NCBI RefSeq assembly: GCF_900177615.1
Contig: NZ_FXAP01000001.1
Span: 254,825 to 318,824, forward strand
Source of the DNA: Plantibacter flavus
Lineage (GTDB): Bacteria > Actinomycetota > Actinomycetes > Actinomycetales > Microbacteriaceae
Reading direction: 5' to 3'
Length of the DNA stretch: 64,000 nt
The notes beneath the pieces are model-generated. The model had not been told where the DNA came from and searched no databases. It saw only the letters and a list, made by a program, of their open reading frames with translations. Shown here one piece after another: positions 26,754 through 35,341 of the stretch (positions within the stretch are counted from its first letter, which is position 1; each line of letters opens with the position of its first letter). A program made the translations under genes and the position numbers.

Positions 26754-27914
26754 GTGACCATTCCCAACGGAGCGGTCACACCGGAAACGATTCCGGGCTC
26801 GCCCTTCCTCACGCTGCCGGGTGCCGTCGAACAGGCGGACGCCGTCGACCACGGCGTCCCCTCCCATTACGGCAGCCCGAACATCGAGCAGCGCCTCATC
26901 GCCGGCGGCAAGGCGATCGTCGACCTGTCGAACCGTGGCATCGTGACGGTCACCGGCCCCGATCGGCTGAGCTGGCTCAACTCCATCACGAGCCAGGAGC
27001 TGCGGTCGCTGTCGGCCGGCATCTCGACGGAGACCCTCTTCCTCGACCAGAGCGGCCGGATCGAGCACGCGGTCAAGCTGCTCGACGACGGCACGACCAC
27101 GTGGCTCGTCACTGAAGCCGACGATGCTGCGCCCCTCCACGCCTGGCTCGACCGGATGCGGTTCATGCTGCGCGTCGAGGTGGCCGTCGCGACCGAGCAG
27201 TACGCCGTGATCGGTGCGGCGGCGGGTCTCGCGGTCGAGGCCGCCCAGCCGAACGGCATGCCGCTCGTCTGGAACGATCCGTGGTCCGAGGTCGCGGTCG
27301 GCGGGCATCAGTACGCGACGGGTGAGCACCCGGGTGCAGCGTGGACGTGGACCGAGACGATCGTCGCGCGCGAGCAGCTCGAGTCGCTCGTGCAGCAGGT
27401 CCGTGCCGGGACGTTCTCCGCCGCGGGTTCGCTGGCCGCCGAGGCCCTGCGGATCGCCGCCTGGCGCCCGCGGTTGCAGTCCGAGGTCGACGAGCGGAGT
27501 ATCCCGCACGAGCTCGACTGGCTGCGCTCGGCCGTCCACCTGAACAAGGGCTGCTATCGCGGTCAGGAGACGGTCGCCAAGGTGCACAACCTCGGGCACC
27601 CGCCGCGTCGCCTCGTCATGCTCCTCCTCGACGGCTCCGATGCGGTCCTGCCACCGGCCGGTTCGAACGTGGTGCTCGTCGGCGACGACGCGGCCCGGAA
27701 ACCCGTCGGACGCATCACCTCGAGCGGGATCCACCACGAGTTGGGTCCGGTGGCGTTGGCGATCGTCAAGCGCTCCGCTGATCCGGCGGCCGTGCTGACG
27801 GTGGAGGCCGACGGCATCGACGTCGCGGCGTCGCAGGAGATCGTCGTGCCGGCGGATGCCGGGGCCACGGCGAACGTGCCGCGGCTGCCGCGACTCGGCG
27901 CCGTCCGGCGCTGA
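26754..27914 (+). CDS. ygfZ: YgfZ/GcvT-type folate-binding protein for iron-sulfur protein maintenance
   Basis: 386 residues from a GTG start one base after the previous stop. It carries the YgfZ signature HLNKGCYRGQETVAKVHNLG with the key Cys, and a GcvT-like fold (VDLSNRGIVTVTGPDRLSWLNSITSQ). YgfZ proteins use tetrahydrofolate to help repair or assemble certain 4Fe-4S enzymes. The cotranscription with a nitrobindin-like protein suggests a shared oxidative or nitrosative stress role. Confidence 0.88.
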   Translation: MTIPNGAVTPETIPGSPFLTLPGAVEQADAVDHGVPSHYGSPNIEQRLIAGGKAIVDLSNRGIVTVTGPDRLSWLNSITSQELRSLSAGISTETLFLDQSGRIEHAVKLLDDGTTTWLVTEADDAAPLHAWLDRMRFMLRVEVAVATEQYAVIGAAAGLAVEAAQPNGMPLVWNDPWSEVAVGGHQYATGEHPGAAWTWTETIVAREQLESLVQQVRAGTFSAAGSLAAEALRIAAWRPRLQSEVDERSIPHELDWLRSAVHLNKGCYRGQETVAKVHNLGHPPRRLVMLLLDGSDAVLPPAGSNVVLVGDDAARKPVGRITSSGIHHELGPVALAIVKRSADPAAVLTVEADGIDVAASQEIVVPADAGATANVPRLPRLGAVRR

Positions 27915-27919
27915 CCGCG

Positions 27920-29044
27920 GTGGGGAGCGACGACGCCTCGGACCGGGGGGTACGAGTCGACCGCTGGACCGCTGCGGTTCGTCGCCGCATCGCACTCGGC
28001 GACGCCTGGCATCGTCTCGTCGGATCCGTTCCGGCGGTGCTGCAGGTCAGCATCACGGCGATCGGTGCCTACGCGTTCGCGCACTACGTCCTCGGCCATG
28101 CCGTACCACTCCTCGCCTTGACCGTCACGATCTCGAGTCTCGGGTTCGTTCGCGACGCCCGCCCGATCCGGGTCCTCGAGACGGCGGTGGGCATGAGCGT
28201 GGGGATCGCGCTGGCCGAGATCCTGCTCCTCGGCTTCGGTCAGGGGACGTGGCAACTCGCGGTCGCGCTCGTGCTCACATTGCTCGTGGCCCGGTTCCTG
28301 TCGCCGGCGGCATCGTTCGCGATCGCGGCGGCGGTGCAGTCCGTCCTCGTCATGCTCCTGCCCGTGCCTGACGGCGGCCCGTTCGTGCGCACCCTCGACG
28401 GACTGATCGGCGGGGTCTTCGCCCTGCTCGCGACCGCGCTCATCCCACGCGACCCACGCCGGAGCGCTCGCCGGGACGGACAGCGGCTCATCGACGAACA
28501 CGTCCGGACCCTCGCCTCGCTCGTCGCCGCCCTCCGTCTCGGAGACCTGGAGGAGGCGGACCGCGCGCTCGCACGGGCGAGGGCCACCCAGCCGGCCCTG
28601 GACGCGTGGCGCGGAACCCTCGACTCAGGGCTCGCCATCGCGCGCATCTCGCCGTTCCTCCGCAAGGCGGTGTTCGACCTCGAACGGCAGCGGACCATGC
28701 TCGACGGCATGGACCTCGCAACCCGCAACCTCCGGGTGATCGCCCGGCGCATCGACTACGTGTCGCGCGACGCCACGAGCCGCCCCGAGCTCGCCGACCT
28801 GCTCGCACGCACCTCCGTCGCGCTCGGCATCCTGTCGCAATCGATCGGCGACATCGCCCAGCAGCCGGTCGCGAGGCAGTCCCTGCTGGAGATCGCCAAG
28901 CACCTCGAGCCGGTCGCCGTCCTCCCCGACGCCTCGGTCTCCGAGCAGGCGCTCGTGCTCGTGCTCCGGCCGTACCTCGTCGACCTGCTCACGGCCACGG
29001 GCCTGCCAACGGCCGACGCCCAGGCGGCGCTGCCCTCGCTCTGA
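27920..29044 (+). CDS. FUSC-family membrane protein
   Basis: 374 residues. Four to six membrane helices fill residues about 35-175 (SVPAVLQVSITAIGAYAFAHY onwards), followed by a soluble helical C-terminal domain of about 190 residues. This matches FUSC-type proteins related to aromatic acid exporters. GTG start at 27920, 5 bases after ygfZ, in the same operon. Substrate unknown. Confidence 0.75.
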   Translation: MGSDDASDRGVRVDRWTAAVRRRIALGDAWHRLVGSVPAVLQVSITAIGAYAFAHYVLGHAVPLLALTVTISSLGFVRDARPIRVLETAVGMSVGIALAEILLLGFGQGTWQLAVALVLTLLVARFLSPAASFAIAAAVQSVLVMLLPVPDGGPFVRTLDGLIGGVFALLATALIPRDPRRSARRDGQRLIDEHVRTLASLVAALRLGDLEEADRALARARATQPALDAWRGTLDSGLAIARISPFLRKAVFDLERQRTMLDGMDLATRNLRVIARRIDYVSRDATSRPELADLLARTSVALGILSQSIGDIAQQPVARQSLLEIAKHLEPVAVLPDASVSEQALVLVLRPYLVDLLTATGLPTADAQAALPSL

Positions 29045-29063
29045 CGGCAGCGCTCCCCGGCAC

Positions 29064-29888
29064 TCAGTCCGTCGAGGAAGGGCCCGGGGCGACAGCCGAC
29101 CACGGCACCGTCAGCTCGCCGAGGCGCCAGCGGCTGCGGCCGGCCAGCACCGGCCACCCATTGTCCCGGAGCGTCCGGACGGTCGCCAACCAGCGCTGGA
29201 CCGGGCTGTAGACCGCCAGGGGTGCATGCGTGCGCCACGCGCGGTCGAGGTCCGTCATCAGGGCGTGAACGCGTTCTCCCGGGACGTTGTGGTGGATCAG
29301 CGCCTTCGGCAGTCGCTCGGCCACGATGGACGGCAGCTCGAGGTCGGCGAGCCGCAGACTGATCGAGAACGACTCAGCACGCCCCTGGTCGTCGACCGCG
29401 ATCCAGCTGGACACCCGTCCGATCTCGTCGCACGTCCCCTCGACGAGTATTCCGCCGGGCTGCAGCCGCGACGCCATGAGCCGCCAGGCCCCCGCGACCT
29501 CGGTTTCGTCGTACTGCCGGAGCACGTTGAACGCCCGGATCACCGTGGGACGGTCGTCGCCGGTCGGCACCTCGAACCCGCCGCGCGCGAACGAGACCGC
29601 AGCCGTCGGCGTGAACCGGGTCGTGCCGGCGCGTACCTGCTGCAGCTGCGCGTCAGCGGTGCGGACGCGCCCCGGCTCGATCTCGAATCCGATGACCCGT
29701 ACGTCGGGTCGGACGGCGAGCAGTCGGTCGTGCAGTTCCAACGCCGTGACGCCGCTCGCGCCGTAGCCGAGGTCCACCACCAACGGGTTCGTCGTCCGTC
29801 TGAGTGAGGGGTGGGTCGCGATCCAGCGGTCCACCCGCCGGAGCCGGTTCGTACCCGTGGTCCCGCGGGTGATCGATCCGACGGGCAT
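29064..29888 (-). CDS. Class I SAM-dependent methyltransferase-like protein
   Basis: 274 residues. A Rossmann methyltransferase core is suggested by [20 protein letters not shown] (motif I, about 44-63), [11 protein letters not shown] (acidic end of beta 2) and [14 protein letters not shown] (motif for beta 5). The target is unknown. The ATG at 29888 has GGGAG upstream at good spacing, so the slightly longer GTG frame was not used. Convergent with the FUSC gene, divergent from gpmA with a 71-base gap. Confidence 0.75.
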   Translation of the reverse strand: MPVGSITRGTTGTNRLRRVDRWIATHPSLRRTTNPLVVDLGYGASGVTALELHDRLLAVRPDVRVIGFEIEPGRVRTADAQLQQVRAGTTRFTPTAAVSFARGGFEVPTGDDRPTVIRAFNVLRQYDETEVAGAWRLMASRLQPGGILVEGTCDEIGRVSSWIAVDDQGRAESFSISLRLADLELPSIVAERLPKALIHHNVPGERVHALMTDLDRAWRTHAPLAVYSPVQRWLATVRTLRDNGWPVLAGRSRWRLGELTVPWSAVAPGPSSTD

Positions 29889-29959
29889 GGACCCATTCTC
29901 CCTCACGGAGCGGTGTCATCGTCCACCTCGCGGTCATGCGCCGTCGGTATGCTGGGGAC

Positions 29960-30709
29960 ATGCCTGAGACTTACACCCTCGTCCTGCTGCGCCACGGCAA
30001 CAGCGACTGGAATCAGAAGAACCTGTTCACCGGTTGGGTCGACGTCCGACTCAGCGAACTCGGCGTCACGGAGGCCAAGCGTGCGGGCGAGCTGCTCGCC
30101 GACTCCGGCATCACCCCGGACGTGCTGTACACCTCGGTGCTCTCCCGCGCGATCCAGACGGCGAACCTCGCCCTCGAGACCGCCGACCGCATGTGGATCC
30201 CGGTCAAGCGAAGCTGGCGCCTCAACGAGCGTCACTACGGCGCGCTGCAGGGCAAGGACAAGGCGCAGACGCTCGCCGAGTACGGTCCGGAGCAGTTCCA
30301 GACCTGGCGTCGTTCCTTCGACGTGCCGCCGCCGCCGATCGACGATGACAACGAGTGGTCGCAGGCCGATGACCCCCGGTATGTCGGGATCGACGGAGAA
30401 CTGCCCCGCACCGAGTGCCTGAAGGACGTCATCGACCGGATGTTGCCCTACTGGGAGTCCGACATCACGGTCGACCTGGCCGCAGGCAAGACCGTCCTCG
30501 TGACGGCGCACGGCAACTCGCTCCGCGCACTCGTGAAGCACCTCGACGACATCTCGGACGACGAGATCGCCGAGCTGAACATCCCCACCGGCATCCCGCT
30601 CGTCTACGAGCTCGACGCGGACTTCCGTCCGGTCGCCCCGGCCCGGTACCTCGATCCCGAGGCCGCAGCAGCAGGCGCCGCCGCCGTCGCGGCGCAGGGG
30701 AAGAAGTAG
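29960..30709 (+). CDS. gpmA: 2,3-bisphosphoglycerate-dependent phosphoglycerate mutase
   Basis: 249 residues. Interconverts 3- and 2-phosphoglycerate in glycolysis. Seen: [20 protein letters not shown] with the phosphohistidine, the [10 protein letters not shown] segment, [16 protein letters not shown], and the C-terminal catalytic [11 protein letters not shown]. The C-terminus ends in an Ala-rich tail. In mycobacteria gpm1 lies beside senX3-regX3; here two surface-protein genes and phoU lie between them. Confidence 0.97.
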   Translation: MPETYTLVLLRHGNSDWNQKNLFTGWVDVRLSELGVTEAKRAGELLADSGITPDVLYTSVLSRAIQTANLALETADRMWIPVKRSWRLNERHYGALQGKDKAQTLAEYGPEQFQTWRRSFDVPPPPIDDDNEWSQADDPRYVGIDGELPRTECLKDVIDRMLPYWESDITVDLAAGKTVLVTAHGNSLRALVKHLDDISDDEIAELNIPTGIPLVYELDADFRPVAPARYLDPEAAAAGAAAVAAQGKK

Positions 30710-30730
30710 CGGAAACCCCACCAAACCACC

Positions 30731-30791
30731 ACCCCGGTCGGGAGCGCGGCGTGGCGACATCGTCGCCGAAAGTGCTCCTGGCCGGGGTTTT
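30731..30791 (+). terminator. gpmA terminator
   Basis: Nested arms ACCCCGG/CCGGGGT, GGAGC/GCTCC and GGCGAC/GTCGCC form one long interrupted hairpin, followed by TTTT at 30788-30791. One of the few terminators here with a T run. Confidence 0.75.
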
Positions 30792-30809
30792 CCATGTCGA
30801 AAAAAGGGG

Positions 30810-30850
30810 TTGAACCGCTTCGGGGTTGGGCGTACAGTGACTGCACTGTA
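30810..30850 (+). promoter_or_regulatory. Promoter with palindromic operator for the surface-protein genes
   Basis: A -35 TTGAAC (30810-30815), a 17-base spacer and a -10 TACAGT (30833-30838) make a near-consensus promoter. The -10 is the left arm of a perfect palindrome, TACAGTGACTGCACTGTA (30833-30850), so a dimeric regulator bound there would cover both the -10 and the transcription start. The regulator is not identified. Confidence 0.7.
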
Positions 30851-30870
30851 ACCCGATTGGGGGGATACGC

Positions 30871-31737
30871 ATGGAGCAGTCGACCGACGGCACCGGTTTC
30901 CCCCTGTGGCGCGCCCTGGCGCTCGGTGGTTTCGCCGCCGCGGCGTTCACGGCGGTGGCCCTCTTCGGGTCCCCGTCCTCCGCGCACGCCGACGACGGCG
31001 CCACCGATCCGTCGCTCCTGGGCGCGGTGACCGAGGTCGTCGGTTCGCTCGAACAACCCGTCACTGCTGTCGCCGAGGTCGTCGACGTCGTCGACACCAC
31101 TGTGCTCGAACCGGTGGTCGACGTCGTCGACGAGACCGTCGCGGCGGTACCGGTGGTGAACGACGTGGTCGAAGAGACCGTTGGCGCGGCACCGGTCGCC
31201 GCGATCGTCGATCCGGTCGTGCAAACGGTCGACCAGACGTTGACCGGCGTGGCCGACGTCGTCGCCGCGGTCCCGGTCCCCAGTACGCCGATCATCGATC
31301 CAGTCGTCCCAGTGCTTCCGCAGCGCCCGGCAGCGGACGTGTCGGCCACTGACTCGACCGCCGGCGGCGCGATCCTCCCGGCCACCGTCCTCGGACCGCC
31401 GTCCGTCCAGCAGGGCGACTCGACGACCGTGTCGGGCGGCCAGGATCGCGAAGACACGTCGTTCACCACGGCCGTGCCCGCCGCCGTCGTCGGATCGTCC
31501 AGCTTCCCCGCCACCCCTGCGAACCTTCCCCTGCTGCCCGACGCCGACGGCCGCTGGGCCGTCACGCCGAGTGGCTCCGGGTCCTCCGGCTCCGGTGGTG
31601 CCGTCGGCGGCCCCGCAGCGGCCGAACAGTCGATCTCCGTCATCCTCCCTGCGCCCGGCGACGCCCGTCGCGGACCCGCGCGGAACGACGACCTCCCGGC
31701 TTCACCCACGTTCCCCTCCGATACCTCTCCTGACTGA
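30871..31737 (+). CDS. Secreted Val-rich repeat protein, unknown function
   Basis: 288 residues with a signal peptide (positive start, hydrophobic 12-33, cleavage after SSAHA at about 40). Residues 45-150 consist of short Val-rich quasi-repeats (VVDVVD, VVDETV, VVNDVV, VVEETV), suggesting a beta-rich or amphipathic surface-active region. The C-terminal half is Pro/Ser/Gly-rich and disordered-looking. No cysteine or sorting signal is present in the mature part. It is followed by the chaplin-like gene with 110 bases between, probably one transcript. Not a recognised family. Confidence 0.7.
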   Translation: MEQSTDGTGFPLWRALALGGFAAAAFTAVALFGSPSSAHADDGATDPSLLGAVTEVVGSLEQPVTAVAEVVDVVDTTVLEPVVDVVDETVAAVPVVNDVVEETVGAAPVAAIVDPVVQTVDQTLTGVADVVAAVPVPSTPIIDPVVPVLPQRPAADVSATDSTAGGAILPATVLGPPSVQQGDSTTVSGGQDREDTSFTTAVPAAVVGSSSFPATPANLPLLPDADGRWAVTPSGSGSSGSGGAVGGPAAAEQSISVILPAPGDARRGPARNDDLPASPTFPSDTSPD

Positions 31738-31847
31738 CCCCGGACCACTCTGCCGTTCGCGGCGGAGACCCGCCCACTGGGCGGTTCAACGGTCCGAAGC
31801 CTCCCGACCTCGGGAGCACATCAGTCACTCTGCAAGGAGCAGGAATC

Positions 31848-33263
31848 ATGAATTCGTATGTCAAGAAAGGCCTCTACTGTGGCCTGTTCGTCGCGGGACT
31901 CACGTTCCTCGGCGCTACGGCGGCCAACGCCGACACGTCCGGGGACGACAGCATCCTCGGCGGAACCCTCGTCGACGTGGTCCTCGAGGCCCCCGTCGAG
32001 ATCGTCGACACCGCGGTGAGCGTCGTCGGCGACTCGTCGGCGACGTCCGCACCGGAGGCGGCACCGGCGCCTGAGTCGGCGCCCGCGCCTGAGCCGGCAC
32101 CCGCGCCCGCACCGGAGCCGGCGCCAGCACCAGCACCAGCACCGGAGCCTGCACCGGTACCCGAGCCCGCGCCGGCCGCCGCCACCACCAGTGGTGACGA
32201 CAGTGTCGCGGGTGGGAACCAGGTTCAGCTGCCCGTCTCCATCCCGGTGACGGTCGAGGACAACGCGATCTCGATCATCGGCGATGCCGAGCAGTCTGGT
32301 GCGACGTCCGGACCGGCGGCGGGGGAGTCCGCCTCGCCGGTCACCGACGAGGCCACCACGTCCGGTGACGACAGCGTCGCCGGTGGGAACCAGGTGTCGC
32401 CGGTGGTGACCGTTCCGGTCACGGTCGGTGGGAACGCCGTCTCGCTGTTCGGTGATTCGAGCAGTGAGCAGGCGGGTGCGCCTGCCACGTCGGGTGGTGC
32501 GGCTGTTCCGGCAGCGTCGTCGACGACGACCGGTGACGACAGTGTCGCCGGTGGGAACCAGGTGTCGCCGGCGGTGACCGTTCCGGTCACGGTCGGTGGG
32601 AACGCCGTCTCGCTGTTCGGTGATTCGAGCAGTGAGCAGGCGAGTGCGCCTGCCACGTCGGGTGGTGCGGCTGTTCCGGCAGCGTCGTCGACGACGACCG
32701 GTGACGACAGCGTCGCCGGTGGCAACCAGGTCGTCGGCGACGTCGGGCTCCCGATCTCCGTGGTCGGCAACGCCGTCAGCGTGATCGGCGACTCCGAGTC
32801 GACGGGCACCTCGGCCTCCGCTCCGGCATCGTCCGGCAACGGCCCGTCGATCACCGGTGGTGACGACAGCCTCGGCGGTGGGAACCAGATCGACCTCGGC
32901 CTTGAGCTGCCGATCACGATCGGCGGCAACGCGATCTCCGTGATCGGAGACAGCGAGACCGCAGGTCCCGGGACGACCGATCCGACCACTCCGGTCGACC
33001 CGACGGACCCGACCGACCCGACGGACCCCACCACCCCGGTGACGCCCGTCGTGCCGACGGTCCCCGCCACGGTGATCACCACCACGACGGCGGCGTCCGC
33101 GACCGGCTCGAACACGACGGCCTCGGCCGCGCGTTCAGCTGAGCCGACGCTCGCCGACACCGGCAGCGCCGCAGGTCAGCTCCTGCCGCTCGCCGGCCTC
33201 GCCACGGCCCTCGGTCTCCTGCTCCTGGCAGGCGGCGCGATCACCCGTCGTCGGATGAGCTAG
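31848..33263 (+). CDS. Chaplin-like, LADTG-anchored surface repeat protein
   Basis: 471 residues. Signal peptide to about residue 28 (GATAANA). Six chaplin-like repeats, at about 32-63 (degenerate), 117-147, 173-205, 229-261, 285-316 and 338-370, share the pattern GDDSVAGGNQV, then P.TVPVTVGGNAVSLFGD. A Pro/Ala/Glu stretch covers 68-110 and a Thr/Pro stretch 376-410. The C-terminus has LADTG (435-439), a hydrophobic helix and RRR: a class E (LAxTG) sorting signal as in long streptomycete chaplins. The repeats lack the cysteine pair of most chaplins. A role in surface hydrophobicity or amyloid-like coating is inferred. Confidence 0.82.
   Translation: MNSYVKKGLYCGLFVAGLTFLGATAANADTSGDDSILGGTLVDVVLEAPVEIVDTAVSVVGDSSATSAPEAAPAPESAPAPEPAPAPAPEPAPAPAPAPEPAPVPEPAPAAATTSGDDSVAGGNQVQLPVSIPVTVEDNAISIIGDAEQSGATSGPAAGESASPVTDEATTSGDDSVAGGNQVSPVVTVPVTVGGNAVSLFGDSSSEQAGAPATSGGAAVPAASSTTTGDDSVAGGNQVSPAVTVPVTVGGNAVSLFGDSSSEQASAPATSGGAAVPAASSTTTGDDSVAGGNQVVGDVGLPISVVGNAVSVIGDSESTGTSASAPASSGNGPSITGGDDSLGGGNQIDLGLELPITIGGNAISVIGDSETAGPGTTDPTTPVDPTDPTDPTDPTTPVTPVVPTVPATVITTTTAASATGSNTTASAARSAEPTLADTGSAAGQLLPLAGLATALGLLLLAGGAITRRRMS
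32364..32699 (+). repeat. Two near-identical 168-base tandem repeats in the chaplin-like gene
   Basis: Units at 32364-32531 and 32532-32699 each encode 56 residues and differ at only a few bases; a third, partly matching copy starts at 32700. The identity extends to silent positions, so the duplication is recent or is kept alike by recombination, and copy number may vary between strains. Confidence 0.9.
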
Positions 33264-33277
33264 TCCCGCACGAACGG

Positions 33278-33319
33278 ACGAGCGGTGCCGACCCGGTCTC
33301 GGGTCGACGCCGCTCGTCG
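33278..33319. terminator. Bidirectional terminator between the chaplin-like gene and phoU
   Basis: Arms GACGAGCGG/CCGCTCGTC with inner arms GACCCG/CGGGTC and a 4-base loop, between convergent genes. Confidence 0.8.
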
Positions 33320-33339
33320 GGGTGTCCGGGATCAGCTGG

Positions 33340-34008
33340 TCAGTGGTGCACCGGCGTGGTCGCCTCGGGGATCCAGTCGCCCGTCGCGAGGTACTGGACC
33401 TTCTTGGCGATGGAGACGGCGTGGTCGGCGAAGCGCTCGTGGTACCGCGAGGCCAGGGTGGCGTCGACGGTCGCGACGGGCTCACCCTTCCAGGTGTCGC
33501 CGAGGACCTTCTCGAAGACGCTGGCGTGCAGCTCGTCGACGTCGTCGTCGTCGTTGCGGATCTCGTCGGCGATGCGCGGGTCCTGGGTGCGCAGCAGCTC
33601 CGTCAGTTTGCGGGCGATCGAGACGTCGAGTCGACCCATCTCGGCGAAGGTGGTCCGCAGGCCCTTGGGCACAGCCTTGTCGGGGAAGCGGTACCGCGAC
33701 AGCTGGGCGATGTGCTCGGCCATGTCGCCCATCCGCTCGAGCGACGCGCTGATGCGCAGCGCGCTCACGACGATGCGCAGGTCGCGTGCGACCGGCTGCT
33801 GACGGGCGAGGATGTCGATGGCGAGCTCGTCGAGTTCGATCGCGAGCTGGTCGATGCGGTTGTCGTTGGCGATGACCTCTTCAGCGACCGCGACGTCCGA
33901 GTTGCCGAAGGACTGCGTCGCCTTCTCGATGGAGATCGTGACGAGTTCGGCGATCTCGACCAGGCGATCCTGGACCTCTCGCAGTGACTGCTGGAATACC
34001 TCGCGCAT
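33340..34008 (-). CDS. phoU: Phosphate signalling protein PhoU
   Basis: A 222-residue, all-helical protein with two PhoU repeats and the metal-site segments ASLERMGDMAEHIAQL and ASRYHERFADHAVSIAKKVQYL. It links Pst transporter state to the SenX3 kinase and damps the phosphate response. The ATG at 34008 starts MREVFQQSLREVQDRL, the canonical N-terminus; the longer frame covers the promoter and is rejected. It is divergent from senX3-regX3. Confidence 0.95.
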   Translation of the reverse strand: MREVFQQSLREVQDRLVEIAELVTISIEKATQSFGNSDVAVAEEVIANDNRIDQLAIELDELAIDILARQQPVARDLRIVVSALRISASLERMGDMAEHIAQLSRYRFPDKAVPKGLRTTFAEMGRLDVSIARKLTELLRTQDPRIADEIRNDDDDVDELHASVFEKVLGDTWKGEPVATVDATLASRYHERFADHAVSIAKKVQYLATGDWIPEATTPVHH

Positions 34009-34082
34009 GGCTCTGGGTGCCGTCCTTCCGTGACCTGGCGGTGGGCAGGCAGATGCCCGCTCCGCCGATGATGCCGAACCAA

Positions 34083-34111
34083 GGTTAACAGTTGGGGCCC
34101 CAAGCGTGAAC
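34083..34111 (-). promoter_or_regulatory. Possible PHO-box half sites between phoU and senX3
   Basis: On the minus strand GTTCACGCTTG and GTTAACCTTGG start exactly 22 bases (two 11-base turns) apart, 75-103 bases upstream of phoU. The spacing fits the PHO box pattern, but the middle unit does not match. Confidence 0.35.
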
Positions 34112-34174
34112 AGTCGTCGAAGTGGCGGGGTATTCGCGAGTTCGGCGTTCGGCGGACTGAGTAACGTAGTACCC

Positions 34175-35341
34175 ATGGACACCATGTGGTTGGTGCTGAT
34201 CGCCCTGGCACTCGGCCTCATCGTCGGGGGCGGTTTCGTCGCCCTCATCACCCTCGCCCTCCGACGGGGCGAGCGCGCCGCGACGGTCGTCAACCCGGTC
34301 GTCCCCGACGGGGTCGACCAGGTGCTCGAAGCCCTCGACAGCGCGGGCATCGTCGTCGACCCGTCCAACAACGTGCTGAAGGCCTCTCCCGGGGCGTTCG
34401 CGCTCGGGCTCGTGCGCGACCGCGTGCTCGACAAACAGGAGTTCATCGACCTCGCGCTCGAGGTCCGCCGCACCGGCGAGGCCGTCACCAGCGACCTCGA
34501 ACTCGCGCTCGGGCGCTTCGGTGAGGCAACCCGGCATCTGCGCGTGCGGGCGGCACCGCTCGGGTCGCGGTTCATCCTGCTCCTCGCCGAGGACCACACG
34601 GAGGCGCGTCGACTCGACGAGGTCCGCCGGGACTTCATCGCGAACATCAGCCACGAGTTGAAGACGCCGATCGGCGCCATCGGGCTCCTCTCGGAAGCAC
34701 TCGACACGGCGGCCGACGACCCGGAACGGGTGAAGCGGTTCGCCAGCCGGCTCTCGACCGAGTCACAGCGACTCACCCGGATGACGGCGGAGATCATCGA
34801 CCTCTCGCGGTTGCAGGCGGCCGACGCCCTTCATCAGCCCGAACTCGTCCGCCTCGATCGGGTCATCGCCGCGGCGGTGGACCAGAACCGCGTGCCGGCC
34901 GAGGCGACCGGGGTGGGGCTCTCCCTCAAAGGCGGTAAGAACATCGAGGTGTACGGTGACGAGGCCATGCTCGTCGTCGCCGTGCACAACCTCATCTCGA
35001 ACGCCATCCACTACTCGCCCACCGGCGCGCACGTGGGTGTCGGTGTCCGGGCGGTCGACGACGTCGTCGAGATCGCCGTCACCGATCAGGGCGTCGGGAT
35101 CGCCGAAGAGGACCGCGACCGGGTCTTCGAACGGTTCTTCCGCGTCGACCAGGCGCGGTCCCGCCACACGGGCGGCACCGGCCTCGGCCTCAGCATCGTC
35201 AAGCACACCGTCCAGAACCACGGCGGCGAAGTGAAGGTCTGGTCGCAGCTGGGCCGTGGCTCGACGTTCACCATCCGCCTTCCCAGAGCAACGACCCCGC
35301 CGGAGGACCTCTCCACCGGCACGGCAAGGAGTACCCCGTGA
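34175..35341 (+). CDS. senX3: Phosphate-sensing histidine kinase SenX3
   Basis: A 388-residue sensor kinase. One N-terminal membrane segment (about 4-28) leads to a PAS-like domain (about 45-140) and the catalytic core with H-box FIANISHELKTPIGAIGLLSE, N-box VVAVHNLISNAIHYSP, and G-boxes VTDQGVGIAEED and GGTGLGLSIVKHTV. ATG at 34175; a second ATG nine bases on is also possible. It overlaps regX3 by four bases (GTGA), so kinase and regulator are coupled. Confidence 0.93.
   Translation: MDTMWLVLIALALGLIVGGGFVALITLALRRGERAATVVNPVVPDGVDQVLEALDSAGIVVDPSNNVLKASPGAFALGLVRDRVLDKQEFIDLALEVRRTGEAVTSDLELALGRFGEATRHLRVRAAPLGSRFILLLAEDHTEARRLDEVRRDFIANISHELKTPIGAIGLLSEALDTAADDPERVKRFASRLSTESQRLTRMTAEIIDLSRLQAADALHQPELVRLDRVIAAAVDQNRVPAEATGVGLSLKGGKNIEVYGDEAMLVVAVHNLISNAIHYSPTGAHVGVGVRAVDDVVEIAVTDQGVGIAEEDRDRVFERFFRVDQARSRHTGGTGLGLSIVKHTVQNHGGEVKVWSQLGRGSTFTIRLPRATTPPEDLSTGTARSTP

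Noticed and set aside
32040-32720. CRISPR-like or noncoding repeats
   Set aside because: The periodic repeats are in frame within the chaplin-like coding sequence; no spacer-repeat structure exists here or elsewhere in the window.
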